From NCBI RefSeq assembly GCF_002117935.1, contig NZ_BDJE01000015.1:1-51971 (forward strand): 51,971 nt of DNA, in the 5' to 3' direction. A program made the position numbers and the translations under genes. The stretch comes from Nocardioides sp. PD653-B2 (GTDB lineage: Bacteria > Actinomycetota > Actinomycetes > Propionibacteriales > Nocardioidaceae). Shown one piece after another: positions 18,704 to 26,483 of this stretch (positions are counted from its first letter, which is position 1; the number at the start of each line of letters is the position of its first letter). The notes beneath the pieces are model-generated. The model ran no database searches, was not told the origin of the DNA, and was given only the letters and a program-made list of their open reading frames with translations.

Positions 18704-19571
18704 CGCGGAGCTGGTGGTGCTGCACGCAGGCCCCATGGCAACCATCCAGGACCTCGGCCGGCCCGGGCTGGCGAGGATCGGGGTCGGCGCCTCGGGCGCT
18801 GCGGACCGAGGGTCGCTCAAGCTCGCGAACCGGCTGGTGGGCAACCCCGAGGACGCCGCCGCCGTCGAGATCACCGTGGGCGACTTCTCGGCGTCCCCGA
18901 CGGGGGACCTGCTGATGGCGGTGACCGGAGCCCCGGTGCCGATCTGGGTCGACGACCGCCCGGAAGGATGCAACGCCGTCCTGCGCGTCAGGGCCGGCCA
19001 GACCCTCCGGGTCGGCATCGCGTCCGCCGGCGTCCGGAGCTACCTGGCAGTCCGGGGTGGGATCGCGGTCCCCCCCGTGCTGGGCTCCCGTTCGACCGAC
19101 ACGATGGCGCATCTCGGACCGGCGGTCCTCGAGGACGGCGTACGGCTGCCGGTCGGCGCGCCGCCGACGACCTATCCCACCGTCGACCAGGCCGTCACCC
19201 GGGGGCCGACCGATGCGCGGCTACGGGTCATCATGGGTCCGCGCGACGACTGGTTCACCGCCGCCTCCCGCCGCGCGCTCGTCACCGAGCCGTGGACGGC
19301 CACCGCCGTCGGCGACCGGATCGGCATGAGGCTGGCCGGACCGGTGCTCGAGCGGGTGGTGTCCCGCGAGCTCTCCAGCGAGGGGGTCGTCCGGGGGGCG
19401 CTGCAGGTCCCTCCGGGCGGTCACCCGACACTGATGCTCGCCGACCACCCGGTCACCGGCGGCTACCCCGTCATCGCGGTGGTGGTGGATGCGGACATCG
19501 ACCGTGCCGCGAACATCCGGCCCGGCGACACCTTGTTCTTCGAAGAGACTAGAAAGCAGGTCCTCACATGA
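18696..19571 (+). CDS. pxpC: 5-oxoprolinase subunit C (KipA/AHS2 family)
   Basis: The 291-residue protein matches biotin-dependent carboxylase-like AHS2 domains: MATIQDLGRPGLARIGVGASGAADR near residues 10-33, LRVRAGQTLRVGIASAGVRSYLAVRGG, VIMGPRDDWF and a C-terminal GGHPTLMLADHPVTGGYPVIAVV. The first available start is TTG at 18696, which overlaps pxpB by eight bases; a GTG at 18711 is another option. It completes the 5-oxoprolinase. Confidence 0.95.
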   Translation: MRSAELVVLHAGPMATIQDLGRPGLARIGVGASGAADRGSLKLANRLVGNPEDAAAVEITVGDFSASPTGDLLMAVTGAPVPIWVDDRPEGCNAVLRVRAGQTLRVGIASAGVRSYLAVRGGIAVPPVLGSRSTDTMAHLGPAVLEDGVRLPVGAPPTTYPTVDQAVTRGPTDARLRVIMGPRDDWFTAASRRALVTEPWTATAVGDRIGMRLAGPVLERVVSRELSSEGVVRGALQVPPGGHPTLMLADHPVTGGYPVIAVVVDADIDRAANIRPGDTLFFEETRKQVLT

Positions 19572-20353
19572 GTGCACCAGTGGAATCGTTGACCCCCACC
19601 GAGGCGCGGCAGATGTTCCGCGACGGTCTGTCGGTACCGACGAGCGGTTGGTGCACGGGGATGACCCAGGCGAACCTGATCGCCGTACCGAAGCAGTACG
19701 CCTACGACTTCCTGCTGTTCGCCCAGCGCAACCCCCAGGCCTGCCCGGTCATCGACGTCTCGGATCCGGGCTCCCCCCGCACCAGCCTCGCCCCCGGGGC
19801 TGACCTGCGCACGGACGTCCCGGGCTACCGCATCATCGCCGACGGCGTCGTCGTCGAGGAGCGCTCCGAGGTCACCGAGCAGTGGACCGACGACATGGTC
19901 GCGTTCCTCATCGGCTGCAGCTTCACCTTCGAGCATGCACTGGTCGACGCCGGCGTGCCGGTCCGGCACCTGACCGCGGGTCGCAACGTGCCGATGTACC
20001 GGACGAACGTCGCCTCGCGGGCCGCGGGCGTCATGCACGGACCGATCGTCGTGTCGCTGCGCGCGATCCCCGCCCGCCAGGTGGCGACCGCCGTCCAGGT
20101 GACGAGCCGCTACCCGACCATGCACGGCGCACCGCTGCACATCGGCGACCCTGCCGCCCTCGGCATCGCAGACCTGGCCTCTCCGGACTACGGCGACGCG
20201 CCGCTCATCGAGGACGGGGACGTCCCGGTGTTCTGGGCTTGCGGGGTCACGCCGCAGGCGATCGCCGTCGCGGCCGGCCTGCCGTTCGCCATCTCCCACG
20301 CTCCAGGCAAGATGATGATCACCGACGTGGCCGACAAGTTCTGGGCCGTCTGA
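19568..20353 (+). CDS. DUF1445/YcsI family putative hydro-lyase (D-glutamate cyclase-like)
   Basis: The 261-residue protein has family motifs GWCTGMTQANLIAVPKQYAYDFLLF (about residues 27-51), CSFTFEHAL, RHLTAGRNVPMYRT, TSRYPTMHGAPLHIGDP and a C-terminal VFWACGVTPQAI plus ISHAPGKMMITD. Bacillus ycsI lies beside ycsF and kipI, the same company as here. The related domain of a mammalian enzyme cyclises D-glutamate to 5-oxo-D-proline. Linking this to 5-oxoproline metabolism is attractive but inferred. ATGA overlap with pxpC places it at the operon's end. Confidence 0.92.
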   Translation: MSAPVESLTPTEARQMFRDGLSVPTSGWCTGMTQANLIAVPKQYAYDFLLFAQRNPQACPVIDVSDPGSPRTSLAPGADLRTDVPGYRIIADGVVVEERSEVTEQWTDDMVAFLIGCSFTFEHALVDAGVPVRHLTAGRNVPMYRTNVASRAAGVMHGPIVVSLRAIPARQVATAVQVTSRYPTMHGAPLHIGDPAALGIADLASPDYGDAPLIEDGDVPVFWACGVTPQAIAVAAGLPFAISHAPGKMMITDVADKFWAV

Positions 20354-20412
20354 GGTCGCTCCCCCGGGCCGGTGGCGGCGCCGCGCACCCACGGCTCTGG
20401 CACCATCAGCGG

Positions 20413-21501
20413 ATGCGGCGATTGGTCTCCCTCGGTGCGCTGTGCGCACTGGGCGCCGGCGTCCTCGGCTGTGGTGCCGACGAGACCGACCGGCCCGTCG
20501 AGCCCGGGAACCCGACGGCGACGGCGGGTGAGGTCCGGTTCTCGTTGCCGACCGCCCACCGGGTCGTCGTGGAGCGCCGCACGACCGACGGCTGGGGCGA
20601 CCCCCGCGTCGTGTTCGAGGACGACGGACGTGAGTGCGGGACCGTGCAGGCGATCGCCGCCGGACCGGCGGTAGCGGCCACGGTCGGCTGTGATGAGCAC
20701 TTCGCGCAGGATCAGGCGCCCGCGAGGAGCGTGGCGCTGATCAGCCCCGACGGGCGCTCGTGGACCCACCGTGACCTGGACGGGGAGGCGTTCGCGACGC
20801 CCGGCCTCTCCCCCGATGGCGGCCACGCCGTCTGGGTCCAGGGTGACGACCTGCTCACGTGGGACGCCGGGTCGTTCCGCACGGCGCCCCACCCGGCCGG
20901 GTCGCCACAGGTCGTCACCGTCGACGACGTGGGCACGATCCTCGGGGTGCGGGTCGCGATCTCCGCCGGCCGGTGTGCCGTCGAGGTCCGCGCCGGCGAC
21001 GCGGAGGTCACGCCGGCCGTGACGCCGGTCGCCGAGGCCGAGAAGCTGCCGTGTGGAGAGATCGGACTGTCGTTGGCCACCCCGTCGGAGATCCAGGGTG
21101 ACGTGTCGGGCCAGCCCGGCACCGAGTTCGTCGTACGCCGCACCAGCGCAGGCGGATGGGTCCTCGCCGCCCGGCCGCCGGTCGCCGCACCCGGCCTGGA
21201 CGTCTACCCCGACGACGCTGCCCGCGCCGTCTGGAACCAGGTCGCGTCCAACACCCGGGGAGACCTCGTCGCGGTCGGATCTCCGGATCGGCAGCACGTC
21301 ACGGCCCAGCGCTACGACCGTTCGCGGCAACGATGGACGCCCTCCCGTGTCGTGCACGTCGCCGACGGCCCCACCTGCCGGCGCAGCGTCGGCGACTCCG
21401 GCCTGCTGCAGGACGCGACCTTCCGGCTGCCTCTGACCTGTGACGGCCGGCCGATCCTGCTGCGCAGCCGCACCGGTGCCAGCTGGAGCAGCGGCCGCTA
21501 G
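20413..21501 (+). CDS. Predicted lipoprotein of unknown function
   Basis: The 362-residue protein begins MRRLVSLGALCALGAGVLGC, a lipoprotein signal with Cys20. The mature part is a run of beta-rich segments with repeated 'SPDG'-type turns (SPDGRSWTHRDL, SPDGGHAVWVQGDDLLTWD), suggesting a beta-propeller. Several Cys pairs (CGTVQ, CDEHF, CAVEV, CGEIG, CRRSV, CDGRP) could form disulfides outside the cell. It resembles the secreted protein at 50486 in style but not clearly in sequence. No function is assigned. Its TAG stop shares CTAG with the convergent M16 stop. Confidence 0.82.
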   Translation: MRRLVSLGALCALGAGVLGCGADETDRPVEPGNPTATAGEVRFSLPTAHRVVVERRTTDGWGDPRVVFEDDGRECGTVQAIAAGPAVAATVGCDEHFAQDQAPARSVALISPDGRSWTHRDLDGEAFATPGLSPDGGHAVWVQGDDLLTWDAGSFRTAPHPAGSPQVVTVDDVGTILGVRVAISAGRCAVEVRAGDAEVTPAVTPVAEAEKLPCGEIGLSLATPSEIQGDVSGQPGTEFVVRRTSAGGWVLAARPPVAAPGLDVYPDDAARAVWNQVASNTRGDLVAVGSPDRQHVTAQRYDRSRQRWTPSRVVHVADGPTCRRSVGDSGLLQDATFRLPLTCDGRPILLRSRTGASWSSGR

Positions 21502-22850
21502 GAGGGTCCGACGATCGCGAGCACCTCGGGCCGGCTGAAGATGTCGGCCGCGACCTCACGGACCTCTTCGAGGGTGACCGCATCGATGCGGGCGATCACC
21601 TCGTCGATGCTCAGCAGCTCGTCGTGCACCAGCTCGGCCTTGCCGAGCCGCGACATCCGCGACGCGGAGTCCTCGAGCCCGAGCACCAGGCCACCGCGCA
21701 GCTGTCCCTTGCCGCGGGCCAGCTCCTCGGCGGAGATGCCGGAGGCGGCGACCTTGGCGAGCTCCTCACGCACCACGGAGAGCACGTCGTCGAGCTTCGA
21801 CGGCAGGCACCCGACCGACACGCCCACCAGGCCGGAGTCGGCGTGCTGGGAGGAGAACGAGAAGACGGAGTACGCCAGGCCGCGTCGCTCGCGCACCTCC
21901 TGGAAGAGCCGGCTCGACGTGCCGCCACCGAGCGCGGTGTTGAGGACGCCGAGCGCGAAGCGGCGCTCGTCGTCGCGCACGAGGCCCTCCATGCCGAGCA
22001 CCACGTTGACCTGCTCGAACGGGCGCGTGGTCGACAGCTGACCGGGGCGCACCTTCTTGCGGGAGCCGTGCCGCGGCGGAGTCGGGGTCGCCTCGCCCGC
22101 GAGCCAGCCGTTGCGGGCGAACGCCGTGCGCACCTGGCGCACCAGCGCGGCGTGGTCGATGTTGCCCGCGGCCGAGATGACGACGTTGGCCGGCTTGTAG
22201 TGGCGCCGGTAGAAGCGCACGATCTGGGCGCGGGTCAGCGCCCCGATCGACTCCTCGGTGCCGGCGATCGGGCGACCCAGCGGCGAGTCGCCCCAGGCCT
22301 GCGCCGCGAAGAGGTTGTGCACGACGTCGTCGGGGTCGTCGTCGTGCATCGCGATCTCGTCGAGGATCACGTCGCGCTCGGCCTCGACGTCCTCGGCGTG
22401 CAACGTCGACGCCGTGATCATGTCGCCGAGCACGTCCACCGCCAGCGGCAGGTCCTCGTCGAGGACCCGCGCGTGGAAGCAGGTGTACTCCTTGGCGGTG
22501 AACGCGTTGAACTCGCCGCCGACGGCGTCGAGCGCCACCGAGATGTCCAGGGCCGAGCGTTCGGCGGTGCCCTTGAAGAGCAGGTGCTCGAGGAAGTGCG
22601 AGGCGCCGTGCAGGGTCGGGCTCTCGTCGCGCGAGCCGACGCCGACCCACACGCCGATCGTGGCCGACCGGACGCCGGCCTGCTGCTCGGTGACGATGCG
22701 CAGCCCGCTGGGCAGCACGGTACGGCGGACCCGGGAGGTCACCTGGCCGGCCTCGTCCTTGACGGTCTGCAGGGTCCGCGTGGAGCCCCGGGAAGGCGTC
22801 GACCCGCCCGAAGTTGCCTTCGGGCGGGTCGACGATGAAGCGTGGGTCAC
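21498..22850 (-). CDS. M16 family zinc peptidase (pitrilysin/processing-peptidase type)
   Basis: The 450-residue protein has the inverted zinc motif HFLEH (residues 85-89) with distal Glu in [10 protein letters not shown] about 70 residues later, then the M16 C-terminal half ([37 protein letters not shown]). It follows pnp as in many actinobacteria (mycobacterial pepR order). The GTG at 22850 forms a GTGA overlap with the pnp stop. However, a perfect hairpin (22801-22830) lies in the first codons, so GTG 22742, which has GAGG eight bases upstream, is a serious alternative start. Conservation of STRTL before [11 protein letters not shown] favours the longer form. Confidence 0.93.
   Translation of the reverse strand: MTHASSSTRPKATSGGSTPSRGSTRTLQTVKDEAGQVTSRVRRTVLPSGLRIVTEQQAGVRSATIGVWVGVGSRDESPTLHGASHFLEHLLFKGTAERSALDISVALDAVGGEFNAFTAKEYTCFHARVLDEDLPLAVDVLGDMITASTLHAEDVEAERDVILDEIAMHDDDPDDVVHNLFAAQAWGDSPLGRPIAGTEESIGALTRAQIVRFYRRHYKPANVVISAAGNIDHAALVRQVRTAFARNGWLAGEATPTPPRHGSRKKVRPGQLSTTRPFEQVNVVLGMEGLVRDDERRFALGVLNTALGGGTSSRLFQEVRERRGLAYSVFSFSSQHADSGLVGVSVGCLPSKLDDVLSVVREELAKVAASGISAEELARGKGQLRGGLVLGLEDSASRMSRLGKAELVHDELLSIDEVIARIDAVTLEEVREVAADIFSRPEVLAIVGPS
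22801..22830 (-). terminator. Perfect 13-bp hairpin with GCAA loop just after pnp
   Basis: GACCCGCCCGAAG and CTTCGGGCGGGTC are perfectly complementary around TTGC, which reads GCAA (a GNRA tetraloop) in the minus-strand RNA. It begins 16 bases after the pnp stop codon. No U-tract follows, so it could be a transcript stabiliser or processing site as well as a terminator. Confidence 0.6.
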
Positions 22851-25072
22851 TCGGAGTCGTCCGCGTCCTCGGCGTCCGAGCCCTCGGCACCGTCCTCGAC
22901 GACGGGGATCAGCGACAGCTTGCCCCGGTCGTCGATCTCGGCGATCTGGACCTGGATCTTCTGGCCGACCGAGACGACGTCCTCGACCGCGTCGACGCGC
23001 TTGCCGCCGGCGAGGCCGCGCAGCTTGCTGATGTGCAGCAGCCCGTCCTTGCCCGGCATCAGGGACACGAACGCACCGAAGTTGGTCGTCTTCACGACCG
23101 TGCCCAGGTAGCGCTCGCCGATCTCCGGCATGGTCGGGTTGGCGATCGCGTTGACGGCGTTCTTGGCAGCCTCGGCCGCCTCGCCGTTCGTGGCACCGAT
23201 GTAGATGGTGCCGTCGTCCTCGATCGTCAGCTGGGCGCCGGTGTCGTCCTGGATCTGGTTGATGATCTTGCCCTTCGGACCGATCACCTCGCCGATCTTG
23301 TCCACCGGGATGCGGATGGTGATGATCCGCGGGGCGAAGAGCGACATCTCCTCGGGCTCGTCGATGGCCTCGGCCATCACGTCGAGGATCGCGAGACGCG
23401 CGTCCTTGGCCTGGTTGAGCGCGGCACCGAGGACCTCGGCGGGGATGCCGTCGAGCTTGGTGTCGAGCTGCAGGGCCGTGACGAACTCGCGGGTGCCGGC
23501 CACCTTGAAGTCCATGTCGCCGAACGCGTCCTCGGCACCGAGGATGTCGGTCAGGGCGACGTACTTGGTCTCCCCGTCGACCTCACCGGAGATGAGACCC
23601 ATGGCGATACCGGCGACCGAGGCCCGCAGCGGGACACCGGCCTGGAGCAGCGACATGGTCGAGGCGCAGACCGAGCCCATCGAGGTGGAGCCGTTGGAGC
23701 CCATGGCCTCGGAGAGCTGACGGATCGCGTAGGGGAACTCCTCGCGCGTCGGCAGCACGGGGAGCAGCGCGCGGCGCGCGAGCGCACCGTGACCGACCTC
23801 GCGACGCTTCGGCGAGCCGACCCGACCGGTCTCACCGGTGGAGAACGGCGGGAAGATGTACTTGTGCATGTAGCGACGCGTCTTCTCCGGGGAGAGCGTG
23901 TCGAGCTTCTGCTCCAGCGTCAGCATGTTCAGCGTCGTGACACCCAGGATCTGGGTCTCGCCACGCTCGAACAGCGCGGAGCCGTGGACCCGCGGGATGA
24001 CCGCGACCTCGGCGTGCAGCGGACGGATGTCGGCGAGGCCGCGACCGTCCATGCGAATCTGGTCGCGCAGCACGCGGTCGCGCACGATCGCCTTGTTGAC
24101 CGAGCGGAACGCCGCGCCGAGCTCCTTCTCGCGACCCTCGAACTGGCCGGCGAGCTTGTCGAGGACGGCGGCCTTGATCTCGTCGGTCTTGGCCTCCCGC
24201 TCGAGCTTGTCGGCGATCGTCATCGCGGCGGCGAGGTCGGCCTTGGCGGCGGACTCGACGGCCTCGTAGGCGTCGTCCTCGTAGTCGAGGAAGATCGGGA
24301 ACTCCTGGACGGGCTTGGCGGCCACGTTCGCGAGCTCCTGCTGCGCCTCGACGAGCTGCTTGATGAACGGCTTCGCCGCGTCCAGACCGCCGGCGACGAC
24401 GGCCTCGGTCGGGGCCTGCACGCCGTCCTGGACCAGGGTCCAGGTCTGCTCGGTGGCCTCGGCCTCGACCATCATGATCGCGACGTCGCCGGAGTCGGTG
24501 ACCCGGCCGGCGACGACCATGTCGAAGACGGCGTTCTCGAGCTGGCTGTGCGACGGGAAGGCGACCCACTGGCCCTCGATGAGCGCCACGCGGACGCCAC
24601 CGACGGGGCCGGAGAACGGCAGGCCGGAGAGCTGCGTCGACAGCGAGGCCGCGTTGATCGCGAGCACGTCGTACGGCGCGTCCGGGTTGAGCGCCATCAC
24701 GGTGATGACGACCTGGACCTCGTTGCGCAGACCCTTCTTGAAGGTCGGGCGCAGCGGGCGGTCGATGAGGCGGCAGGTGAGGATCGCGTCCTCGCCGGGC
24801 CGGCCCTCGCTGCGGAAGAACGAGCCGGGGATCTGGCCGGCGGCGTACATCCGCTCCTCGACGTCGATCGTCAAGGGGAAGAAGTCGAAGTGGTCCTTGG
24901 GGTGCTTGCCGGCCGTGGTGGCCGACAGGAGCATGGTGTCGTCGTCGAGGTAGGCGGTCACCGAACCGGCGGCCTGGCGGGCGAGGAGCCCGGTCTCGAA
25001 CTTGATGGTGCGCGTGCCGAACTTGCCGTTGTCGAGAACGGTCTCGACGGCAGAGATGACGGGTTCAGTCAA
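22847..25072 (-). CDS. pnp: Polyribonucleotide nucleotidyltransferase (PNPase/GpsI)
   Basis: PNPase degrades RNA from the 3' end with phosphate and can also add tails. The 741-residue protein has two RNase PH-type domains separated by an alpha-helical linker ([39 protein letters not shown]), a KH domain ([21 protein letters not shown]) and an S1 domain ([27 protein letters not shown]), ending in an acidic tail ([12 protein letters not shown]). The only start found is TTG at 25072, with AGGGAC upstream. rpsO lies upstream with a hairpin between, as in Streptomyces. Confidence 0.97.
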   Translation of the reverse strand: MTEPVISAVETVLDNGKFGTRTIKFETGLLARQAAGSVTAYLDDDTMLLSATTAGKHPKDHFDFFPLTIDVEERMYAAGQIPGSFFRSEGRPGEDAILTCRLIDRPLRPTFKKGLRNEVQVVITVMALNPDAPYDVLAINAASLSTQLSGLPFSGPVGGVRVALIEGQWVAFPSHSQLENAVFDMVVAGRVTDSGDVAIMMVEAEATEQTWTLVQDGVQAPTEAVVAGGLDAAKPFIKQLVEAQQELANVAAKPVQEFPIFLDYEDDAYEAVESAAKADLAAAMTIADKLEREAKTDEIKAAVLDKLAGQFEGREKELGAAFRSVNKAIVRDRVLRDQIRMDGRGLADIRPLHAEVAVIPRVHGSALFERGETQILGVTTLNMLTLEQKLDTLSPEKTRRYMHKYIFPPFSTGETGRVGSPKRREVGHGALARRALLPVLPTREEFPYAIRQLSEAMGSNGSTSMGSVCASTMSLLQAGVPLRASVAGIAMGLISGEVDGETKYVALTDILGAEDAFGDMDFKVAGTREFVTALQLDTKLDGIPAEVLGAALNQAKDARLAILDVMAEAIDEPEEMSLFAPRIITIRIPVDKIGEVIGPKGKIINQIQDDTGAQLTIEDDGTIYIGATNGEAAEAAKNAVNAIANPTMPEIGERYLGTVVKTTNFGAFVSLMPGKDGLLHISKLRGLAGGKRVDAVEDVVSVGQKIQVQIAEIDDRGKLSLIPVVEDGAEGSDAEDADDSE

Positions 25073-25282
25073 GGGTTCGTCCCTGTTCTGTTCGCGGAGC
25101 GATCCACGGCGTCCCGCGTACTTGACGATCCGGTCTTCGATCGAGGCCCGCAGGGATTTCGGCGATCGAGCTTGTCGAGATCCTGAGAGCCACTACCGAG
25201 GACCGAGCCAGAACGTGCGGGTCGCTCCTGGGGTGTCTGTTTCAGTTGTGAGGCTAGCGCCGCCGAGCGGCGCAGTGAAAGC

Positions 25283-25312
25283 GTGAAGGGCCCACCGGAG
25301 TGGACCCTTCAC
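25283..25312 (-). terminator. Hairpin between rpsO and pnp
   Basis: GTGAAGGG and CCCTTCAC form an outer stem, one C/A mismatch follows, then CCAC pairs with GTGG around a CGGA loop. It begins seven bases after the rpsO stop. In Streptomyces a hairpin at this place is a known RNase III processing site; the same role is likely here. Only a short CUUU follows, so termination would be partial. Confidence 0.6.
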
Positions 25313-25318
25313 GATGGT

Positions 25319-25594
25319 TCAGCGGCGCAGGCCGAGACGCTCGACGATCGAGCGGTAACGCGCGATCTCCGTCTTCTGCAGGTAGTTCAGCAGGCGGCGG
25401 CGCTGGCCGACGAGCAGCAGCAGACCACGACGGCTGTGGTGGTCGTGCTTGTGGGTCTTGAGGTGGTCGGTGAGGTGGGCGATGCGGTGGCTGAGCAGCG
25501 CGATCTGCACCTCGGGGGACCCGGTGTCACCCTCGGTCGTGGCGTACTCGGCGATGATCTTCTTCTTGGTCTCCGCGTCGGTTCCGATGGACAT
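25319..25594 (-). CDS. rpsO: 30S ribosomal protein S15
   Basis: The 91-residue protein shows S15 motifs: [43 protein letters not shown] and [15 protein letters not shown], ending ERLGLRR. It binds 16S rRNA in the platform of the small subunit. The ATG at 25594 follows AAGGAAA at a good distance. It is upstream of pnp in the standard order; the ribF gene that usually precedes it is 13 kb away here. Confidence 0.98.
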   Translation of the reverse strand: MSIGTDAETKKKIIAEYATTEGDTGSPEVQIALLSHRIAHLTDHLKTHKHDHHSRRGLLLLVGQRRRLLNYLQKTEIARYRSIVERLGLRR

Positions 25595-25744
25595 GCAGGT
25601 TTCCTTCCGGGTCGTTGCGCGGCGCGCCGGGGCCTGTTCACCCGGGCACTATGGTTCCGCGGCCGTTGGACGGCATGTCGTCCCATGTTGGACAACCGGG
25701 TCAGGCTATCAGCGGGCGTGTCGCGGGCCCAAAACGAGCGGGGT

Positions 25745-25750
25745 TACGCT
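25745..25750 (+). promoter_or_regulatory. Likely -10 box (TACGCT) for leaderless gene at 25757
   Basis: TACGCT lies six bases before the GTG at 25757, with no Shine-Dalgarno sequence between. This fits a leaderless transcript. Confidence 0.45.
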
Positions 25751-25756
25751 CCAGGC

Positions 25757-26464
25757 GTGAGCTGGATCCGCGCTCGGGCCCTGGTCCCGGCAGTCTGCCT
25801 GGTCGGAGCGACCCTGGTCGCCGCACCGTCCGGACCCTCCGAGGCCGCCGCCCGGGCTGCGGAGCCCGCTTGGACCCGTCTCCTGCCGACGAGCACGACG
25901 CAGGTGGTGCGCACCGTCTCCAGCCGGCAGCACTGCGACGACGCCTGGTGCACGGTCACCCAGGCGTGGGAGAAGGACGCGGACGGGCAGTGGGAGAAGG
26001 TGCGCGAGTTCCGCTCGTCGATCGCGAGCCGGGGGTGGGGCAAGCGCCGCGAGGGCGACTACCGCTCCCCGGGCGGTGTCTTCCGGATCAAGGTCACGTT
26101 CACGACGTCGCCGGACAACCCGGGCGAGATGCCCTGGCGCCGGCGTCGCCCGACGTCGATCGTCTCGAGCTCGGCCGGCTCGAACTACAACACCTGGCTC
26201 GAGGTGGCCGGGGTGACCAGCGGCGACCGGCCGTCGATGCGATCGGGCTGGGTCGTGGACTTCAACCACGTCCGGCTCCGGCCCGGGGTCGGCCCGCGGC
26301 CGGTGCCGGGCCGCGGCAGCGGGATTTTCTACCACACCTCGAAGCCCGGTGACCGCTGGGCGCCGACGGCCGGCTGCACCCAGGTCGGCAACCCGAAGCA
26401 GATGCGCTGGCTGCTCACCTGGCTGCGCCCGGACGCCCGTCCCCGGGTCGTCCAGAACCGCTGA
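25757..26464 (+). CDS. Secreted L,D-transpeptidase (YkuD)-like protein
   Basis: The 235-residue protein has a signal peptide (ARALVPAVCLVGATLVAAPSG) and then a YkuD-like domain: GWGKRREGDYRSPGGVFRI near residue 95, SGIFYHTSKPGDRW and TAGCTQV, the H-x-n-[S/T]-x-G-C pattern with the catalytic Cys near 215. Such enzymes make 3-3 crosslinks in peptidoglycan or attach proteins to it. A short N-terminal segment of about 40 residues precedes the domain. The GTG start appears leaderless. Confidence 0.82.
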   Translation: MSWIRARALVPAVCLVGATLVAAPSGPSEAAARAAEPAWTRLLPTSTTQVVRTVSSRQHCDDAWCTVTQAWEKDADGQWEKVREFRSSIASRGWGKRREGDYRSPGGVFRIKVTFTTSPDNPGEMPWRRRRPTSIVSSSAGSNYNTWLEVAGVTSGDRPSMRSGWVVDFNHVRLRPGVGPRPVPGRGSGIFYHTSKPGDRWAPTAGCTQVGNPKQMRWLLTWLRPDARPRVVQNR

Positions 26465-26483
26465 GCCGGCCGGTCGTGCCACG

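Noticed and set aside
22814..25186. Plus-strand open frame of about 790 codons opposite pnp
   Set aside because: Antisense shadow of pnp with no recognisable domain.
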